This document shows, one piece after another, positions 8,787 through 17,105 of a DNA stretch of 64,000 nucleotides. The stretch is from an uncultured Duncaniella sp. (lineage in GTDB: Bacteria; Bacteroidota; Bacteroidia; Bacteroidales; Muribaculaceae): assembly GCA_910577255.1 (NCBI GenBank), contig CAJTMH010000001.1, positions 744,001 to 808,000 of the forward strand, given 5' to 3'. Both the position numbers and the translations under genes were made by a program. Position 1 is the first letter of the stretch. Each line of letters begins with the position of its first letter. The notes under the pieces are model-generated. The model worked only from the letters and a program-made list of their open reading frames with translations. It was not told the origin of the DNA and made no database searches.

Positions 8787-9761
8787 TCAGTCCACCTGAC
8801 CCTTTTTAATCTCTTCCAGACGCGACTGCTCGGTTGGGAAGAGTGGCGAAAGAAGATCATAGGCATGCTGCCTCTCTTCCTGGGTAGCTTTCGAATATAT
8901 GTTCACCAACTCATCAAGCTTCGCATCCTTGAACATCGAAAGCCCAACTGACATCGGTGCGACCTTATAGACATTAGTGAGAATATCGAGTGAACTGTCA
9001 ATGGCTTTCCTGCCCTTGTCGGGACTTACCGACATCTGGTCAAGGCCACTCAGATGATACGAATAGTAAAGATCTCGCAATTGCGCAGTAGCCGGATCGG
9101 TGAACGAGCTGAGCACCGCCGATCTGTTTTTCGTGTCTTCGAAAGCCTTCCATCCGGTCTCACCCGATGACTGAGCTTGCTGAACTATTGTCTCAAGGCG
9201 TTCAAAATATGGGTCTCCACCACGTTGCGAGAAACTATCGAAGTCAACCGCGAGAATGAGATAAACATAGAAATTGAGTATCGCCGTAAGCTGACTCTCC
9301 ATTGTGTTCTCCGAGTAGACCAACGGCTCATTCTCTGTGTATGTAAACTCAACCTTATTATCCTTGAAATTAATTAATGTCGTAGTATAGGATGAGTTAT
9401 ATACCGGGCGTATGGATTGAACCTGCAAACTGCCACCCATAGCGCCGGTGCTTTCATCATACTCGGTTATTGTAAAGAAAAGCGTACATTCTATCTTCTC
9501 GTTGGGCGAAAACTGGGCATTAGTCCACTTGGTGGTGTTGACATACTCATTTATGGCATTCTGCAATGTCTCAAACACACTTTTGTTGGTACCCTCAAGC
9601 TGAGATGTGTTCACCTCGACACGACAGTTCAGTTCCTGGGCATAAGCCTCACCGTTTAACATACCGATAAGCACCGCCACCACCATGCACAACCATTTCA
9701 CATGGTCATCCACAGAGGAAAACACAGCGGAGAGGATTGGTATGCTAAACATTAGATTCAA
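8787..9761 (-). CDS. porD: PorD family protein (DUF4835), type IX secretion-associated
   Basis: DUF4835 proteins are annotated as PorD in Bacteroidota and are linked to the type IX secretion system, although their exact role is not well defined. The mature part begins QELNCRVEVNTSQLEG, the family's typical opening. The ATG at 9761 overlaps the coaBC stop by four bases; an in-frame GTG at 9701 would start a cleaner signal peptide (charged Lys, hydrophobic VVAVLIGML, then GEAYA before QELNC), so either start is possible. The product is probably periplasmic. The position between coaBC and recN is the usual one in Bacteroidales. Confidence 0.85.
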   Translation of the reverse strand: MNLMFSIPILSAVFSSVDDHVKWLCMVVAVLIGMLNGEAYAQELNCRVEVNTSQLEGTNKSVFETLQNAINEYVNTTKWTNAQFSPNEKIECTLFFTITEYDESTGAMGGSLQVQSIRPVYNSSYTTTLINFKDNKVEFTYTENEPLVYSENTMESQLTAILNFYVYLILAVDFDSFSQRGGDPYFERLETIVQQAQSSGETGWKAFEDTKNRSAVLSSFTDPATAQLRDLYYSYHLSGLDQMSVSPDKGRKAIDSSLDILTNVYKVAPMSVGLSMFKDAKLDELVNIYSKATQEERQHAYDLLSPLFPTEQSRLEEIKKGQVD

Positions 9762-10966
9762 TTTTTCAAAGAGAGTATTTTATCCACGATATCCTTAGCG
9801 ACATCTGCTTTCGACTTCAGAGGGAAATCAGCGCGACAGCCGTCAGGTGTAATTATGGCTATTTTATTTGTGTCGGTGCCAAAGCCGGCCCCTTTGTCCC
9901 GCATTGAATTCAGGACGATCATATCCAGATTCTTGCGAGCAAGTTTTTCGGTAGCATTTTCTATCTCATGGTCTGTCTCCAAGGCAAATCCGACAAGGGT
10001 CTGACCAGCCTTTTTCACTTGTCCGAGAGTCCTAGCAATGTCCGGATTCTTAACCAGACGTATCACGGGGACATCCTGATGTTCACGTTTGATTTTGGCA
10101 TCGGCAACTTCCGCAGGAGCATAGTCGGCCACAGCTGCACACATTATCGCCACATCCGTATCCGGGAAACGTTGTTCACACTCAGCCAACATCTCACGTG
10201 CCGACTCGACACTCACAACTGCCACATCCGGATTTCCCGGAATGATTGATACCGGACCGCTCACTACAGTAACCTCAGCCCCGCGAGATGCACATTCATC
10301 AGCAAGCGCATATCCCATCTTGCCCGAAGAGTAATTTCCGATAAAACGCACCGGATCAATCTTCTCATAAGTCGGGCCAGCGGTTATCAAGACCTTACGC
10401 CCCTTCATGTCCTGAGAACGGACGAAGAATTTCTCAAGAGCCTCAACTATTTTTTCAGGCTCCTCCATTCGCCCCTTGCCGATAAGTCCACTCGCCAGAT
10501 ATCCAACCTCCGGCTCAATGATATGATTACCATAGCTTTTGAGCAGTTTCAGGTTAGCTTGTGTCGACGGATGAGCCATCATATCGAGGTCCATAGCCGG
10601 AGCTAAAAACACCGGTGATTTGGCCGAAAGATAAGTGGTGATAAGCATGTTGTCAGCTATCCCATGTGCCATCTTCCCTATCGACGAGGCAGTGGCAGGC
10701 GCAATCACCATGCAGTCAGCCCATAATCCTAAATCAACATGTGAATGCCACTCTCCGGTGTTGGCCGTGAAAAACTCGCTCACTACCGGTTTCTGGCTTA
10801 AAGCCGAAAGTGTCACCGGAGTTATAAACTCCTTTCCGGCAGGAGTTATCACCACCTGGACCTCTGCGCCAGCCTTGACAAGCAGACGCAAGAGTGAGAC
10901 AGACTTATAGGCTGCGATACCGCCACAGATGCCTAAAACGATGTGTTTTCCGTGAAGTGGGCTCAT
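9758..10966 (-). CDS. coaBC: Bifunctional phosphopantothenoylcysteine decarboxylase / phosphopantothenate-cysteine ligase
   Basis: Carries out two consecutive steps of coenzyme A synthesis. The start at 10966 gives MSPLHGKHIVLGICGGIAAYK and overlaps the stop of the exonuclease gene as ATGA; the upstream open frame lies inside that gene. The N-terminal CoaC flavoprotein half has the active-site His in WHSHVDLG and the PAMDLDMM motif; the C-terminal CoaB half starts near residue 185 with RKVLITAGPTYEKIDPVR and contains NYSSGKMGYAL and the KNPDIA motif. The 402-residue length fits. Translationally coupled on both sides. Confidence 0.95.
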   Translation of the reverse strand: MSPLHGKHIVLGICGGIAAYKSVSLLRLLVKAGAEVQVVITPAGKEFITPVTLSALSQKPVVSEFFTANTGEWHSHVDLGLWADCMVIAPATASSIGKMAHGIADNMLITTYLSAKSPVFLAPAMDLDMMAHPSTQANLKLLKSYGNHIIEPEVGYLASGLIGKGRMEEPEKIVEALEKFFVRSQDMKGRKVLITAGPTYEKIDPVRFIGNYSSGKMGYALADECASRGAEVTVVSGPVSIIPGNPDVAVVSVESAREMLAECEQRFPDTDVAIMCAAVADYAPAEVADAKIKREHQDVPVIRLVKNPDIARTLGQVKKAGQTLVGFALETDHEIENATEKLARKNLDMIVLNSMRDKGAGFGTDTNKIAIITPDGCRADFPLKSKADVAKDIVDKILSLKN

Positions 10967-11730
10967 CTTTGCATCATGCTTAGTTTGATACGAGTAAAGC
11001 AATCCTTTGTGTTCTGAGCGAAATCGCCTTTCAGAATCCAATCATAATAGGATGGATCCTGACGAAGCACCTCAGTAGCGAGACGGCCTTTATATTTGCC
11101 AAAATTTATCACAGGCTCATCTTTATCATTCAGCACAAGACGCCCCATGAAATCAACGTTGCGATTCTGCTGCGAGAACTTGCTCAATTCCTCCATGTCA
11201 TTAGGCAGATCTTCGTAGCGGTCGAGCTGCGCCTTTAGCACTTCGTAGGTCGCACGAGTATCGGCATTTGCCGAATGCGCACCATCAAGCTCTTTGCCAC
11301 AGTAGAAACGGTAAGCAGCCACAAGGGTCCGTTGCTCCTTCTTGTGGAATATTGTCTGCACATCAATAAAACGTGCTTTGGAGAAATCAAATTTCACTCC
11401 GGCGCGTTGAAATTCCTGGTCAAGCATCGGAATATCAAAGCGGTTAGAGTTAAAACCGGCGATATCACACCCTACCATCTCATTGGCCAACGAGCGTGCT
11501 ATCTGCTTGAACATCGGGGCATCCTTCACATCATCATCAGTGATGTGGTGTACGGCAGTAGCCTCAGCCGGGATAGGAATTCCGGGGTTGATGCGACGAG
11601 TTTTTTCAATCTCCTCCCCCGAGGGAAGCACCTTGATGAAAGAAATTTCCACAATCCTGTCGTTGGTAATATCAACGCCGGTAGTCTCGAGGTCGAAAAA
11701 TACAATCGGTTTCTTAAGATTCAGTTGCAT
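10963..11730 (-). CDS. 3'-5' exonuclease, DnaQ/epsilon-like
   Basis: A DEDDh-family exonuclease of 255 residues. Exo I is FFDLETTGVD (residues ~11-20, metal-binding Asp and Glu), Exo II is the NSNRFDIPML region and Exo III is HSANADTRATYEVL with the catalytic His and Asp. A ~70-residue C-terminal extension contains NFGKYKGRLATEVLRQDPSYYDWIL, a quorum-like DUF3820-type element seen in exonucleases of this order. It sits 50 bp after dnaN and overlaps coaBC by four bases. It could be the proofreading subunit or an auxiliary repair exonuclease; the linkage to the sliding clamp favours a replication role. Confidence 0.88.
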   Translation of the reverse strand: MQLNLKKPIVFFDLETTGVDITNDRIVEISFIKVLPSGEEIEKTRRINPGIPIPAEATAVHHITDDDVKDAPMFKQIARSLANEMVGCDIAGFNSNRFDIPMLDQEFQRAGVKFDFSKARFIDVQTIFHKKEQRTLVAAYRFYCGKELDGAHSANADTRATYEVLKAQLDRYEDLPNDMEELSKFSQQNRNVDFMGRLVLNDKDEPVINFGKYKGRLATEVLRQDPSYYDWILKGDFAQNTKDCFTRIKLSMMQR

Positions 11731-11780
11731 AGCTGCTGATTACTTGGTGTCAGGCCACAAATATCATATCACAAACTTCA

Positions 11781-12911
11781 TCAGAAGTCAGTGACATTCA
11801 TCGGCATAAGTAGCATGGTGAGTTTGGTGTCGGCCTTATCTTCGGTGGGAAGGATGACAGCCGGGCGCGATGGGTCAGCAAGCTTAAACACGATGTCGTC
11901 AGTCCAGAGCACACCCGCAAGCTCAGAAAGATACGATGAACTGAAACCAATCACCATGTTGCTGCCTGTAAACTGAGCGGCAAGATTCTCCACACCCGAT
12001 GTGTTATACTCGTTATCGGAAGCCTTGATGGTAAGTTGTTCGGGAGTCACACGGAATTTGATGAGGCCATGACCTTCGTCAACGAAGAGACTCACACGAC
12101 GCACGGCGGTGGTGAATAAGTGACGGTCGAGCGTAAGGGTATAGGGATTATTCTCTGGAATAACTCGTGTATAATCGGGGAAACGGCCTTTCACGAGGCG
12201 GCTTTCAAACGTGAAGGTATCAGTCTCGAATGTGACACCCTGCTCAGGGTCAAGAGACACCACCACTTCCTCATCCTTGCCGAAGACGCTTTTGAAAACG
12301 TTGGTTGACTTGTTGGGGAGAATGAACGAGCCCTGAATGCCAGGTGCGAAGCTCTGATCCTCAAACTTAACGAGTTTATGGGTATCGGTAGCGACAAACA
12401 CCAGACGGTCAGGCTTGATGTCCCAATATACCCCCATCATCTGCGGACGCAGCATATCTGTGCCGGCGGCAAACGATGTGAACTCAAGCCCACGGAGCAG
12501 TACCGAGCCGGATGTCTTAAAGGTCAGAGCACCCTCAGATGCCACACGGTTATAACGCGGATATTCAGCCCCTGAGAGCCCCATAAATTTATAAGAGCCA
12601 TTAGGATGTGACATCTCTATGGCAAGAGTCTGGTCATCAATCTCAAACTGAAGCTCCTGCTCCGGCATGACCCTGAGAAGCTCCACTATACGGCGCGCAT
12701 CTATGCAGAACTCACCTTCGCCATCCACATCCATGATGGGGATACGCCCGCACAACGTGTTCTCACCATCGCATGCAGTGATAGTCAACACATTGCCCTT
12801 GATGGAGAAAAGGAAATTGTTGAGTATGGTCAACGCATTCTTAGCGTTGATGACTTTGCTCACCGAAGAGGCAAAATTATGGAGGGTCTTGCTTGGAACT
12901 GTAAATTTCAT
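11781..12911 (-). CDS. dnaN: DNA polymerase III subunit beta (sliding clamp)
   Basis: The ring-shaped processivity clamp. The 376 residues begin MKFTVPSKTLHNFASSVSKV and show three clamp repeats; the end reads KLTMLLMPMNVTDF, corresponding to the usual C-terminal MPM motif of DnaN. It is the promoter-proximal gene of the minus-strand operon dnaN, exonuclease, coaBC, porD, recN, rlmB. The gene is not next to dnaA here, which is usual in Bacteroidota, so no replication origin is implied. Confidence 0.97.
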   Translation of the reverse strand: MKFTVPSKTLHNFASSVSKVINAKNALTILNNFLFSIKGNVLTITACDGENTLCGRIPIMDVDGEGEFCIDARRIVELLRVMPEQELQFEIDDQTLAIEMSHPNGSYKFMGLSGAEYPRYNRVASEGALTFKTSGSVLLRGLEFTSFAAGTDMLRPQMMGVYWDIKPDRLVFVATDTHKLVKFEDQSFAPGIQGSFILPNKSTNVFKSVFGKDEEVVVSLDPEQGVTFETDTFTFESRLVKGRFPDYTRVIPENNPYTLTLDRHLFTTAVRRVSLFVDEGHGLIKFRVTPEQLTIKASDNEYNTSGVENLAAQFTGSNMVIGFSSSYLSELAGVLWTDDIVFKLADPSRPAVILPTEDKADTKLTMLLMPMNVTDF

Positions 12912-12940
12912 AAGCGTCTGTTTTTATTTCTTTTATTCTA

Positions 12941-12948
12941 CAAAGTTA
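12941..12948 (-). promoter_or_regulatory. Predicted promoter of the dnaN operon
   Basis: TAACTTTG on the minus strand matches TAnnTTTG 29 bp upstream of the dnaN ATG. A TTG at 12969-12971 lies 20 bp further upstream, the right spacing for a -33 element. Confidence 0.65.
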
Positions 12949-13032
12949 GCACAAATATTCGCAATAACCAACCATTGCATTCAAAAATCTCATTTCATGC
13001 GCCCCAACCTCGACCTTAACGATTATTTTTCG

Positions 13033-13040
13033 TAACTTTG
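13033..13040 (+). promoter_or_regulatory. Predicted -7 element of the EamA gene
   Basis: TAACTTTG matches TAnnTTTG. The transcript would start near 13047, so the in-frame ATG at 13052 would have almost no leader and the ATG at 13130 is the better start. Confidence 0.55.
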
Positions 13041-13129
13041 CACCCCAAAATTTGGCCTTTGGAAGACATGATTATGTTGATATTATCGCTCCCATCCGGC
13101 CCTCACAATGTAAAAAAAACGTTATCGCT

Positions 13130-14005
13130 ATGTGGGTAGTTCTTGCAATGTTATCGGCTTTATGCCTTGGGTTCTACGATGTAATGAAGAAACTCTCCGT
13201 GGACCGCAACAATGTACTGGGAGTATTGTTTCTCAACACTTTATTCGGCGCCATCTTCATGTGTCCCGTTATCATCATAGGACTGGCACATGGGAACTAT
13301 GGACTCGGCAACACCCTTGGAGGACATGGGGCTATCTTGGTAAAATCCGCCATCGTATTAGGATCGTGGTTGCTCGGATATGCGAGTATCAAACACCTGC
13401 CTCTAACCATAGCCGGCCCGGTGAATGCCTCTCGCCCGGTGATGGTGCTCGTTGGGGCTTTGCTGCTATTTGGCGAACGGCTTAATGCCTGGCAATGGGC
13501 AGGTGTCATCATCGGTTTCTGGTCACTATATTTCATAAGCAGAGTAGGAGGCAAGGAAGGAATCTCAGTCAAACACAACAAATGGGTGTGGATGGCAATC
13601 GGAGCCACAGCCCTCGGCGCAGTCAGCGCTCTCTATGACAAATATCTCCTAACCAGATACGAGCCTCTTGAAGTGCAGGCATGGTATTCGCTCTATCAGC
13701 TTATCATAATGGGCATCACCATCGGCATCATAATGCGCTCCACCAAAACCAACACCAGACTGCAGTGGAGATGGACCATTCCGCTTATTTCACTGTTTCT
13801 CACCATCGCCGACATTGCCTACTTCTATAGTCTGTCGCTTGAGGGCTCGATGATAGCTGTTGTGTCAATGATCCGCCGAGGGAGTGTGATAGTCTCATTC
13901 TTCTATGGCGTGATAATGCTTCACGAAAAAAATATCAAGCTCAAACTCATTGACCTCACCCTGCTCCTTATCGGCTTGACGTTCCTTGTGATAGGTAGTC
14001 TGTAA
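13130..14005 (+). CDS. EamA/DMT family transporter
   Basis: A 291-residue inner-membrane protein of the drug/metabolite transporter superfamily with about ten membrane helices in two EamA repeats; the first repeat starts MWVVLAMLSALCLGFYDVMKKLSV and the second near WVWMAIGATALGAVSALYDKYL. The start at 13130 is chosen because the upstream extension is hydrophilic and begins next to the promoter. The glycine-rich ASRPVMVLVGALLLFGERL segment is the usual end of an EamA repeat. Substrate unknown. Single-gene unit, convergent with the exported protein gene at 14024. Confidence 0.88.
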   Translation: MWVVLAMLSALCLGFYDVMKKLSVDRNNVLGVLFLNTLFGAIFMCPVIIIGLAHGNYGLGNTLGGHGAILVKSAIVLGSWLLGYASIKHLPLTIAGPVNASRPVMVLVGALLLFGERLNAWQWAGVIIGFWSLYFISRVGGKEGISVKHNKWVWMAIGATALGAVSALYDKYLLTRYEPLEVQAWYSLYQLIIMGITIGIIMRSTKTNTRLQWRWTIPLISLFLTIADIAYFYSLSLEGSMIAVVSMIRRGSVIVSFFYGVIMLHEKNIKLKLIDLTLLLIGLTFLVIGSL

Positions 14006-14023
14006 AAGCACTCCGCCCCGGCT

Positions 14024-15016
14024 TTATCGAGGGACTTTCGAGAATCGCATCGTGGTTTTCAAGAGAGGGAATGAAAGCGTCAAGATGGCATTGTCGGTAA
14101 CGGAAGCATGGATATCATCAGTCATGTCCGCAAAAGTCGAATCGACCCATTCGAGGTCAAAGTGCGACATGAAAATAGTAGGACGCAGACGGCCTTTTCG
14201 CATCAGCGGCTGCCACTCTTTGGCCATTACCTCTGCCCCATCGATATATAAAATGTCGTAACCGCCACTCACGTCAGCACTTTTGACCATGGCGAGAAGA
14301 TAGCGTCCACCCATCCGCGCGTAATCGGGATCATTCTCCCTGTCGAGATATGACCAGTAACCTTCCAAAGGATCGCCACTTGCACTTATGTAGGAGTCCA
14401 ATGAAGCCGGAGTCCACGATGTGAGCAACGAGGCCACAGGCGAATTTCTATACTCCCAGGAAATGGATGAAACATTCAATTGCCCATGCGACCACACTGA
14501 AAATGATGTAGGCAGTTCAGAGCCGATAGTGTCCAACTTATATCCGCAAAGCGGAGCCAATGCATGCGCGCCACCCGACACACGAATCTCGCAGGCAGCG
14601 ACATCATATTCAAAAGCCAGTGAATTATACTCTCCAGAGGCCGTTGAAAAGCCGCCCACATCCTCTGAGCATAGCTCGTCTCCATCCAAAAGGAGCGTAA
14701 CAACAGTGTATCTACGGTCAAGCAAGTCACCAAAATCGGTATTGCCATGACGTAACGTCACACAGACAGTATCAGCCGGGAAGTTCAGAGACAAACCCCA
14801 ATAGGACGAGGATAGCCCCCGCCGTTCGCCTATTCCTTTCATTGCGCCACGCACTTCGGCACGGACGAGGCTCACCGCGCTATCGCAATCCAATGTATTA
14901 ACCACCGATGAATTATCGCACACGAATGGACTGCGACCATAGTGAACACCGTCCGCGGCAAAGCTGGAAAATGCCACACCCAGAAGAAACGGGAGGAGAG
15001 ATATAAAACGTGTCAT
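14024..15016 (-). CDS. Exported protein of unknown function coupled to purF
   Basis: I do not recognise the family. The 330-residue product starts with a clear signal peptide (MTRFISLLPFLLGVAFSSFA, cleavage likely after AFSSFAA) and lacks a lipobox, so it should be periplasmic or secreted. The rest is predicted mostly beta-structured, with several Asp-rich turns and four cysteines in the mature part, and no catalytic motif I can name. Its ATG overlaps the purF stop by four bases (ATGA), which implies translational coupling to a purine-synthesis gene, an odd partner for an exported protein. Confidence 0.8.
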   Translation of the reverse strand: MTRFISLLPFLLGVAFSSFAADGVHYGRSPFVCDNSSVVNTLDCDSAVSLVRAEVRGAMKGIGERRGLSSSYWGLSLNFPADTVCVTLRHGNTDFGDLLDRRYTVVTLLLDGDELCSEDVGGFSTASGEYNSLAFEYDVAACEIRVSGGAHALAPLCGYKLDTIGSELPTSFSVWSHGQLNVSSISWEYRNSPVASLLTSWTPASLDSYISASGDPLEGYWSYLDRENDPDYARMGGRYLLAMVKSADVSGGYDILYIDGAEVMAKEWQPLMRKGRLRPTIFMSHFDLEWVDSTFADMTDDIHASVTDNAILTLSFPLLKTTMRFSKVPR

Positions 15017-16902
15017 CGTTTCTCGGTATTACCTTCATAGAAATTGACGAACGCACGGTTCACAAGCCTTATTCCTCCCGGAGTGGGATAATCGCCCGAG
15101 AAATACCAATCACCGGGACAAGACGGAATGGCATCTCGCTGTCCTTCAAGCGTCTGATAGATGATATCGACCTCTGCGTTGATGGACCCATCGGCTGTAA
15201 GCATCTCTACTATCTTACCTGAAATCTCCTCCTGGGTAAAGGGCGCATATATGGCCTTGACGCAGTTGACGAGTTCAATATCGAGTACGTCCTCCTGCGC
15301 AAGACACTTTTTGTAAGTATCATCGAGCACATGCTCCATACCTCTGTCTTTCAACAGAGCCACTGCAGCCCTAAAGGCTATAAATTCGCCCATACGCGAC
15401 ATGTCAATACCGTAATAATCGGGATAACGCACCTGAGGAGAAGATGACACAACGACTATTTTTTTAGGGTGCAGACGGTCAAGCATCTTAAGGATCGATT
15501 GCTTCAAGGTTGTGCCCCTAACGATGCTGTCGTCAATCACCACGAGATTATCGACATCATTCTCCACGATGCCATACGTGACATCATAAACGTGGGCTGC
15601 CAGATCGTTTCTCGACTCACCTTCAGCTATGAATGTGCGCAACTTAATATCTTTGATTGCCACCTTCTCCACTCTCAAGCGGCGTGCCATAATTTCACGC
15701 AGCTTCTCATCAGAAAGCTCACCTTTGGACTGAGCGTCAAGAATACTGGCCATTTTAAGCTCAGACAATTCACCCTCAAGCCTGTCAACCATGCCTACAA
15801 ATGCCACCTCGGCGGTATTAGGGATGAAGGAGAAAACAGTATGCTCCAAATCATTGTCAACGCTCTTCATTATGGCCGGAACCACATTGCGGCCGAGCTG
15901 CTTACGCTCCTGATAGATGTCGGCATCACTTCCTCGCGAAAAATAGATACGCTCGAACGAACAACGCTGGTTCTCATCCTCGCCCAAAACGTCAGTCACA
16001 GTAACCTGCCCGGCTTTACTAACAATCAGGGCACTCCCCGGTGTAAGCTCGCTGACAGCCCTGCGCGGAACATCGAACACAGTCTGTATCACCGGACGCT
16101 CCGATGCGAGCACCACTATCTCGTCATCATAATAGTAGAATGCAGGACGAATACCATGTCGATCTCGAAGCGCAAACATGTCGCCCGATCCGGTGGCGCC
16201 GCATATAACAAATCCGCCATCCCACGCAGGAGAGGTGGCCGACAGCACACGCCTGATGTCAAGATTATCCTCGATGGTACCGGCCAACTGCACTCCTGAC
16301 ATAGAGTCGCGATATTGCCTGTAAATGCGATGATTTTCTTTATCAAGGGCATCGCCAAGTTGTTCAAGGAGGACTACCGTGTCACTATATATCCTCGGAT
16401 GTTGTCCGCATTCGACCACATCACGGAATATGTTGTCGACATTGGTCATATTGAAGTTACCGCACATCAACAGATTGCGCGAACGCCAATTGTTACGTCG
16501 GAGGAATGGATGACAATATGAGAGTCCGCTCTTCCCTGTGGTGGAATAACGGAGGTGGCCCATGTAGATTTCCCCTAAAAACGGGGCATACTCCTCAACC
16601 CACCGTGCATCACGGTCAGTAAGACCGGCATTCTGTATTTTAGTCTTTACAGTGTCAAAAATCTCCTGTATGGCATCTTTGCCGAGCGCTCGTTCCCTGA
16701 ACACGTATTCATGACCGGGTTTCGCATGCATCTTCACCACTCCGATACCGGCTCCCTCCTGTCCACGATTATGCTGTTTCTCCATCAGGAGATAGAGCTT
16801 ATTGATACCATAGGCATAAGCGCCATATTTCTTTTTGTAATATTCCAGGGGCTTGAGAAGGCGGATCATAGCCACGCCACACTCATGTTTTAATATCTCC
16901 AT
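15013..16902 (-). CDS. purF: Amidophosphoribosyltransferase (long form)
   Basis: Catalyses the first committed step of purine synthesis, transferring glutamine-derived ammonia to PRPP. The 629-residue protein is longer than the ~470-500 residues of most PurF enzymes, a form I know from Bacteroidota. Cys8 in HECGVAMIRLL is the expected N-terminal nucleophile after removal of a short propeptide, and the class II glutaminase domain continues to about residue 270. The C-terminal half carries the PRPP loop VVIDDSIVRGTTLKQS and an extra ~120-residue tail. A second standard purF could exist elsewhere, so this paralogue may have a specialised role. Confidence 0.88.
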   Translation of the reverse strand: MEILKHECGVAMIRLLKPLEYYKKKYGAYAYGINKLYLLMEKQHNRGQEGAGIGVVKMHAKPGHEYVFRERALGKDAIQEIFDTVKTKIQNAGLTDRDARWVEEYAPFLGEIYMGHLRYSTTGKSGLSYCHPFLRRNNWRSRNLLMCGNFNMTNVDNIFRDVVECGQHPRIYSDTVVLLEQLGDALDKENHRIYRQYRDSMSGVQLAGTIEDNLDIRRVLSATSPAWDGGFVICGATGSGDMFALRDRHGIRPAFYYYDDEIVVLASERPVIQTVFDVPRRAVSELTPGSALIVSKAGQVTVTDVLGEDENQRCSFERIYFSRGSDADIYQERKQLGRNVVPAIMKSVDNDLEHTVFSFIPNTAEVAFVGMVDRLEGELSELKMASILDAQSKGELSDEKLREIMARRLRVEKVAIKDIKLRTFIAEGESRNDLAAHVYDVTYGIVENDVDNLVVIDDSIVRGTTLKQSILKMLDRLHPKKIVVVSSSPQVRYPDYYGIDMSRMGEFIAFRAAVALLKDRGMEHVLDDTYKKCLAQEDVLDIELVNCVKAIYAPFTQEEISGKIVEMLTADGSINAEVDIIYQTLEGQRDAIPSCPGDWYFSGDYPTPGGIRLVNRAFVNFYEGNTEKR

Positions 16903-16945
16903 AAGTACTGATGAAGAGGCAAATACGATTTTTTGTAATTAATGG

Positions 16946-16953
16946 CAAAGTTA
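16946..16953 (-). promoter_or_regulatory. Predicted -7 element of purF
   Basis: TAACTTTG on the minus strand, 43 bp upstream of the purF ATG; an ATTG 22 bp further upstream is a weak -33 candidate. Confidence 0.55.
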
Positions 16954-16991
16954 ATAAAATTTCCCCATTCAGATGCAATAATTTCATAATG

Positions 16992-17034
16992 AAAAGCCGT
17001 GGCACCCACGGAGAAAAACTCCCGGGCCCACGGC
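16992..17034 (-). terminator. Rho-independent terminator of glnN
   Basis: A 7-bp GC-rich stem (16996-17002 with 17028-17034) with further pairing in the loop is followed on the minus strand by TTTTC. It lies ~70 bp past the glnN stop. Confidence 0.65.
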
Positions 17035-17043
17035 CTTCGACGT

Positions 17044-17077
17044 GTGTCATGGCAGTCAATCGCGATAACCATGACAC
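17044..17077. other. Hairpin downstream of glnN
   Basis: A perfect 9-bp inverted repeat (17044-17052 with 17069-17077) with a 16-base loop sits between the glnN stop and its terminator. No U-tract follows, so it may be an mRNA 3' stabiliser rather than a terminator. Confidence 0.5.
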
Positions 17078-17105
17078 GACTATGAAATATAAGCAGCTAA
17101 GGGTA

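Noticed and set aside
12941..13130. Replication origin near dnaN
   Set aside because: No dnaA, no DnaA-box cluster and no AT-rich unwinding element is visible; the spacer is under 150 bp outside promoters.
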